DNA of 7,811 nt from an uncultured Oscillospiraceae bacterium (lineage in GTDB: Bacteria > Bacillota > Clostridia > Oscillospirales > Acutalibacteraceae), in NCBI GenBank assembly GCA_905200265.1, contig CAJKJS010000060.1, forward strand, positions 1 through 7,811, written 5' to 3'. The notes below the pieces were generated by a model. That model was not told the origin of the DNA and made no database searches. It was given only the letters and a program-made list of their open reading frames with translations. A program made the translations under genes and the position numbers. Within the stretch, counting starts at the first letter, position 1. Each line of letters opens with the position of its first letter. Positions 7,601 to 7,811 of the stretch are shown here, piece by piece.

Positions 7601-7811
7601 CAACGTTACCTGCGCCCGAAACCAGAACCGGGCCCGGTGCCCACCCCACAGGTAGGGTTCTCGCATGTCCTCCCACCCATTGAGTTCCAGTGCCTGCCGG
7701 AAAGTCAAACGAGTGGGCGCCTGTTTCTTTTTCCAGCCTGTGACGGGGATACTTTGCGGATAGCACCGTTCCTGCAATTCTTGCAGCAGGCGGCCGGTGC
7801 GTTCAAACAGC
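4679..7811 (-). CDS. GH38 alpha-mannosidase, cytosolic Ams1-like type; 5' end beyond the window
   Basis: Predicted glycoside hydrolase that releases alpha-linked mannose by a retaining, metal-dependent mechanism. Numbering is from the in-frame TTG at 7777. Residues ~20-210 resemble the N-terminal beta-rich domain (WFRAQVTLP, GFDVNHREL). The catalytic domain opens with GHTHIDVAWLW, whose His230 and Asp232 are expected metal ligands. It carries SSQPQLYEYVKED, SGESLVRQF and WLPDVFGYSAALPQI with nucleophile Asp342, then YHRGTYTSMARNKKYNR. FHDILPGSS supplies the fourth metal ligand, His566. The remainder is the C-terminal beta-sandwich region, ending INTVRVTFA before TAA. No signal peptide is visible, which fits an intracellular enzyme, but the N-terminus is incomplete. 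The frame stays open to the window edge and reads LFERTGRLLQELQERCYPQ, a plausible continuation of the family's N-terminus, so TTG 7777 is not the real start. No transporter or regulator neighbour is in view; sugar source and linkage preference are unknown. Confidence 0.93.
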   Translation of the reverse strand, partial: LFERTGRLLQELQERCYPQSIPVTGWKKKQAPTRLTFRQALELNGWEDMREPYLWGGHRARFWFRAQVTLPDDVAGQCVVFRLTTGKEGEWDACNPQFAVYVNGERRQGFDVNHRELFLTDCAKGGETYDLTLSAFTGDQNFTLFLRGTVDVLDRETEQYYYDVKVPYEIARLEDLESDAYGKILPALTHSLNLLDLRQRENGEAYRRTLSLAREALQKDLYEKVCRPQDGPVMLCVGHTHIDVAWLWTLSVTRDKAVRSFSTVLELMRRYPEYTFMSSQPQLYEYVKEDAPEVYEEIQKRVAEGRWEVNGGMWLEADCNLASGESLVRQFLLGKQFFRQEFGKDNDTLWLPDVFGYSAALPQIMQKSGVPYFMTTKISWSEFNKLPYDTFLWEGIDGSRVLTHFVPTRDDTQVDTSHGENDHFTTYNGMINPSQVRGGWKRYQQKDLNEEVLNSFGYGDGGGGPTRDMLEQQRRLQKGLPGCPRTEMTTVSGFFHRLEKAVKDRKELPVWVGELYLEYHRGTYTSMARNKKYNRRSEFAALDTETFSALASCLARQDYPAQMLHDQWKVILRNQFHDILPGSSILEVYEESKQEYEKVLHTLHTLQGQSKQALLTNVEAPKGAVAVWNPGPFDRGGVVACPLLPGQTLQDETGSPLPAQPGENGQVLVSVPAVPARGYRVFTPCQMSEETSSLVVTPTHIENDWFRICLNEKGQFTSFYDKRAGRELLKEGRCGNVLMSYEDKPHNYDAWDLNCYYTEKSWPVDDVNAITVESCGPVQGSLRIERPYLSSTVCQIITVYRDIPRVDIRHEIDWKESQIFLKLWFPLDLHANEATYEIQYGNVTRPTHRNTSWDYARFEVCCHKWMDVSEDGYGVSFLNDCKYGCSVQGSDVGLSLLKSALYPNPEADKEHHSFTFSVYPHEGSWKQAGTVQQAYDLNDPLLASMKENEGGFLPGTFSLVRCLQDNVAVEVVKQAEDGNGWIVRLYEFANRRTKASLQFGFPLRQATLCDMQENDLTPLSPDGYTLDVEMRPYAINTVRVTFA

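Noticed and set aside
1..7811. Mobile element, CRISPR array, toxin-antitoxin, phage or defence system
   Set aside because: No transposase, integrase, regular repeat-spacer pattern, tRNA or terminal inverted repeats were seen. All four genes are intact members of known families, with similar composition by eye.

Overview
The window reads like an ordinary chromosomal segment of a Gram-positive, Clostridia-type bacterium, most likely a gut-associated member of the Oscillospiraceae/Ruminococcaceae. This is an inference from gene content and signals; no marker gene is present. Supporting points are strong AAGGAGG-type ribosome binding sites, base composition slightly above half G+C by eye, an FHA-domain SEDS protein paired with a small class B penicillin-binding protein, a ferredoxin-tailed aldo/keto reductase, and a cytosolic-type GH38 alpha-mannosidase.

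Layout. (1) Positions 1-159 are a non-coding leader with an extended -10 promoter near 73-81 and a ribosome binding site that sets the first start at ATG 160. (2) 160-3236 (+) is a two-gene, translationally coupled operon. It has an FHA-domain/SEDS (FtsW/RodA/SpoVE family) peptidoglycan polymerase, then a class B penicillin-binding transpeptidase; the two share a 4-base ATGA overlap. A strong hairpin terminator at 3244-3275 closes the operon. (3) 3276-3482 is a regulatory-looking intergenic stretch with two promoter-like elements that share the string GTATACTRGAAAA, plus two short inverted repeats. (4) 3483-4607 (+) is a single-gene unit encoding an aldo/keto reductase with two C-terminal [4Fe-4S] motifs. 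(5) 4619-4661 is a long hairpin with A- and T-tracts on either side, a bidirectional terminator between convergent genes. (6) 4679-7811 (-) is a GH38 alpha-mannosidase whose 5' end lies beyond the right edge of the window.

How the genes work together. The first two encode a glycan-strand polymerase and its cognate cross-linking enzyme, a classic SEDS-bPBP pair. The fused FHA domain suggests control by threonine phosphorylation. The reductase and the mannosidase are separate transcription units with no evident link to the wall operon or to each other. The mannosidase probably trims alpha-mannosides taken up or released inside the cell.

I found no RNA gene, mobile element, CRISPR array or phage feature, and no sign of an undescribed multi-gene system. 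The points most worth a second look are the FHA-SEDS/small-PBP pair, the repeated promoter architecture upstream of the reductase, and the fact that the apparent TTG start of the mannosidase is an artefact of the window edge.
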